Below, one piece after another: positions 61,287 to 64,000 of a stretch of DNA of 64,000 nucleotides. The position numbers and the translations under genes are program-made. The stretch lies in contig NC_034009.1 of NCBI RefSeq assembly GCF_000346465.2, forward strand, positions 45,848,240-45,912,239, written 5' to 3'. Each line of letters opens with the position of its first letter. The first letter of the stretch is position 1. Under the pieces are notes generated by a model. The model did no database searches. It was not told the DNA's origin and saw nothing but the letters and a program-made list of their open reading frames with translations. The DNA comes from Prunus persica. Lineage: Eukaryota; Streptophyta; Magnoliopsida; Rosales; Rosaceae.

Positions 61287-62720
61287 GGGAATGGCCGGGC
61301 CATTTGGAATTTTTTGGACCCTCCATAGCTTCTCCATGGCCCTTGCCGTTCGGCAAGGGTGTAGCAAAATTTTTTTTTTTTTTTTTTTAAAAGCTTGGGA
61401 GCTAGGCCTTGAAAATGTTAGGCTTCTCCACAAACCATCCATGGCCCTTGCCGTTCGGCAAGGGTCTAGCTCAATACACATATTTTTTGTTTTGAATGGC
61501 CGGGCCTTCTTGAGTTGGGGCTTGGGCATGTGGAAAGAGTTGGGCCCGTGATGGGCTTCAGCAAGTAACAAGGCCTAGGGTTTTGGGAGGAGGAGGTATA
61601 CAAATAGGAGGGTGGCCACCATGCCGTTCGGCAAGTTTTATTCGGCAACCTTGGTAGGGTTTGGAATTGGGTGTATAGAACAAAAACTTGGGAATTTGAT
61701 CTTGCCGTTCGGCAAGGAGAGTTGGGCATTTTTTTGCGATCAAATCTTCGAGCAATCGGCAGGTCTTGGCGACGACAGTTGTTTCGAAAGGTGCTGGGCA
61801 GGTTGCTTCGGTAAGCGGCAGCACGCGGCAGCAAGGCTGTGCAGCTACTTCGGTCAGACGGTAGCACGAGATTAGAGCCTTCGGCAAGGCAGCAGCACGC
61901 GATTTGGTTTTGAAGACCCTTGCCGTTCGGCAAGGGTGATTGGGAAGGAGCCGTGCGCTTGGAATTGGGAAGGACTCGGCCTGGTCTTTGGGGCTGCTGC
62001 GCAAGGGTGATTGGGTTCAGCCTTTGGGGCTGTTGTTCAGATTCGGCAAGGCTGCTGCCCGTGCTCAAGTTGCAGATTCGGCAAGGTTGCTGCCCTCTTC
62101 GGTGGGTAGAATAGCAAAGTTGTCCGGGTCTGTAGATATGTTTGTGGGAGCACGATCCGATGGTGGGAAGACCCTTGCCGTTCGGCAAGGGTGAGTTGGG
62201 GGAATTTTCTTGCGAGCCCCTCCTGCTGCGAGCATATTGATTGTGGCTAGGACTTGCCGTTCGGCAAGTTGATTCTCGTGGGCTTGTAGGTATTTTGGCT
62301 TAGGCAAGGGGAGCTGGGCAGGTTCGTTGGTTCGAGCTAAGGTGATTGGGGGCTTCTCCTTTTGTTTGCTCAGCCCTTGCCGGTCGGCAAGGGTGTGGTT
62401 TGGTGTGATTGTGAGCCGAGACAGAGTGCTGTCCGAGGAGCTGGACCTTCGGCGCGTCAGGGTTGAGCTAGACCGTCTATAATCGGCAGGTGAGTCCATT
62501 TGTTGCTGCCAGGGTCTTGCCATTCGGCGAGCCCAGCTATATGATGTTTTGAAATGAGACTTGGGTGCCTTGATAAAATTTGGGTCTTGGCTTTGGACAA
62601 TTTTGGGCCCTAGCCTTGTAATAAGATTGGGCTTATGAAGTAGGCTAGCACACTTGGAATTTTGAGGGCCTCCATTTTGTTTTTGCACGGGCCTTGCCGT
62701 TCGGCAAGGCCCCTATTTCC
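61215..62720. repeat. CTTGCCG-TT-CGGCAAG hairpin repeats in the element leader
   Basis: Near-perfect palindromes around TTGCCGTTCGGCAA at about 61230, 61343, 61447, 61622, 61703, 61920, 62173, 62254, 62376 (GG loop), 62515 (decayed) and 62697. Several extend to CCCTTGCCGTTCGGCAAGGG, 20 bp. The half-site TTCGGCAAG also occurs alone many times. T-runs at 61256-61285 and 61371-61388 interrupt the stretch. Confidence 0.85.
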
Positions 62721-63250
62721 CTTAAAAAAATTTTTGTTTTTGGTTTATTGTGTAGTTTGAAAATTGAATTTCAAATTGTGTGTAGGTACAAGGGATTTAG
62801 GAGGGAATATGAAAGGGTGCTAGGGTTTGCTCGTGAAACGAGGCGTGGTACCCTTAGTTGGCTATTTAATAGGAACTTGGGTGGTGAAGGCATCACACTT
62901 GGCTTGAGTTGAGAAAAATTGTGAGAATTTGAGGAGGAGGAGAAGAGATTTCCGGCGAAGGTTTTGTGGTGGTGCTTGTGGCTGAGGTGATTTCCGGCGA
63001 CTTGTACGTGGTGGTACGAACAAGGTTAGACCTTATTTCGCTTGAACTTTTGAATTGAAATGTCTTGTTTTGCATGAACATGTTGAAGGTTAGGAAGAAC
63101 ACGTTGAACATGAGCATGAACATGTTGAACATATGTATGAACATGTAGAATTCTTGCCTGGCATGAAGATTTGGCAAATTTTTGTTGTTGTGGTTCGATC
63201 CTCTCTGCATGTACATTTAGTTCCTTTTTCTTGTTTTTTCATACTTGTAG

Positions 63251-64000
63251 ATGTCTGAAAGTTCTGATAGGGAAAGTCTTGACCCCCCTGCCTTCGGCGG
63301 GGATGATACTGAGAGTGAAGAGCCCAGCCAGTATATATGTTCTGAAGAGGAGAGTTCAGAGACAGAGGGTCTGGTAGAAGGCACTATAGAAAGTAGGATG
63401 ATAGGGCCTGGGGGTGAGAGGGTTGAGCCATCAGTAGACTCTGGGTCGGCTGCATATAGGGAGATGCAGAGAAATTATATAGAGTTAGAGGCTATAGCAA
63501 ATCGGGTTCTAGCCTTGCCTCAAACGCAAGAAGTGGGTTCGAGCAACCAGGCATCACCATCAGGGTCTGTGGGTATAGCCGTGGCTTCAGTATCAGAGGG
63601 ATTAGACATCCGGGTTGGTGTCCCGTTGCCGAGGCGGAATACACTTACAGAAGCGAAATTGGCCCAGCTACGAACAGATTTTTGTGTGCCAGCCTATGTG
63701 GGCCTGAGGTTACCCACTGAGGCCGATGTAGTCAGATATCCCTCGGATGGCTCCGTGATGATTTTTACAGATATGTATCGGCACAGCTTCAGACTGCCGT
63801 TTCATCCGTGGGTTCAGATGATGTTGGCCAAGTTGGGGTATGCACCGGGGCAGTATAATCCCAACTTTTGGATTCTTCTTCATGGGGTGTATATTGCCTG
63901 GTGGTTGGCTGGGTTAGGGGAGCCAACGTTTGAGCAATTCATGTACTTGTACTCCATTTCGAAGCAGCAGGGGAATTTTGGCTGGGTACAGGCGAATTGC
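63251..64000 (+). CDS. Putative gypsy-type transposon protein (Transposase_28 family), partial
   Basis: An open frame of 250 codons with no stop, continuing past the window edge. The N-terminal third is acidic and Ser/Glu-rich (SDRESLDPP; SEEESSETEGL). From about residue 145 it carries the conserved block VPAYVGLRLPTEADVVRYPS, FTDMYRHSFRLPFHPW, MMLAKLGYAPGQYNPNFWIL and HGVYIAWW. I know that block from plant proteins annotated as putative gypsy-type transposon (PF04195). Their biochemical role is unclear. ATG 63251 directly follows CTTGTAG, a possible 3' splice site, so a leader intron (donor near 63023, CAAG|GTTAGA) is likely. The frame is intact as far as visible. Confidence 0.75.
   Translation, partial: MSESSDRESLDPPAFGGDDTESEEPSQYICSEEESSETEGLVEGTIESRMIGPGGERVEPSVDSGSAAYREMQRNYIELEAIANRVLALPQTQEVGSSNQASPSGSVGIAVASVSEGLDIRVGVPLPRRNTLTEAKLAQLRTDFCVPAYVGLRLPTEADVVRYPSDGSVMIFTDMYRHSFRLPFHPWVQMMLAKLGYAPGQYNPNFWILLHGVYIAWWLAGLGEPTFEQFMYLYSISKQQGNFGWVQANC

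Larger units (their letters stand above)
60447..64000 (+). mobile_element. 5' part of an LTR-type retroelement, runs off the window
   Basis: A likely start is TGTTGATGCTCAAAATGGCC at 60447, directly after hairpin array 2. A TATA-like CCCTATTTATAGGG lies at 60719-60732. Composition changes sharply to GC-richer sequence. The leader is full of CTTGCCGTTCGGCAAG hairpins, and a coding frame of the putative gypsy-type transposon family opens at 63251. I could not fix the LTR end or a primer binding site, so the element class is inferred from the coding frame. Confidence 0.5.

Noticed and set aside
61466..62188. 240-codon minus-strand open frame
   Set aside because: It runs through the palindromic TTGCCGTTCGGCAA leader; the palindromes keep several frames open on both strands. 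No known domain.
1..64000. tRNA or rRNA genes
   Set aside because: No cloverleaf-like box A/box B arrangement or conserved rRNA phrase was noticed on either strand by eye; a covariance search was not possible.

Overview
This is a plant nuclear window: spliced genes with GT/AG introns, AT-rich intergenic DNA and several kinds of nested plant transposable elements. The gene set and repeat style fit a woody rosid, and I would guess Rosaceae (Prunus-like). That placement rests on recollection of gene families and cannot be proved from the sequence.

Layout. 1-8.6 kb holds two ordinary genes on the plus strand: a small secreted cysteine-rich protein of the Ole e 6 pollen-allergen type (547-1318) and a Tubby-like F-box protein (4806-8542). 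8.6-12.1 kb is intergenic and carries a foldback element. 12.1-33.2 kb is a disease-resistance cluster. It has two large tandem TIR-NB-ARC-LRR genes (TNL1 12489-18374, TNL2 19922-26006) and a third unit reduced to a promoter joined to a downstream flank (about 32.3-33.2 kb). Both genes appear to carry a second LRR plus C-JID module after the first, an unusual layout. Frameshifts in the second LRR sit inside what look like very short introns. The cluster also holds a 340 bp Harbinger-type MITE in the TNL2 promoter, a 351 bp solo LTR in a TNL2 intron, and a 2.7 kb solo LTR nested in a long-terminal-inverted-repeat (Mutator-like) element.

33.2-43 kb is repeat-rich. It has a 1.84 kb Harbinger-like element, two long direct repeats around a cluster of GTATAGCCG/CGGCTATAC hairpins, and a broken RPAP3-like gene on the minus strand. 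43.3-48.1 kb is CNX2, the MoaA-type radical SAM enzyme of molybdenum cofactor synthesis. 51.8-53.0 kb is an intronless BYPASS1/ROH1-like gene. 54.7-58.0 kb is a minus-strand group A bZIP factor like GBF4, with its last small exon almost 2 kb from the others. 58.5-60.4 kb holds two arrays of the same hairpin repeat at a period of about 50 bp. 60.45 kb to the end looks like the 5' part of an LTR-type retroelement. Its leader is full of a second, unrelated hairpin (CTTGCCG/CGGCAAG), and it leads into an open reading frame of the putative gypsy-type (Transposase_28) family that runs off the window.

The single-copy genes are unrelated housekeeping or regulatory genes and form no pathway. The parts most worth attention are the duplicated LRR-C-JID resistance proteins and the two hairpin-repeat families.
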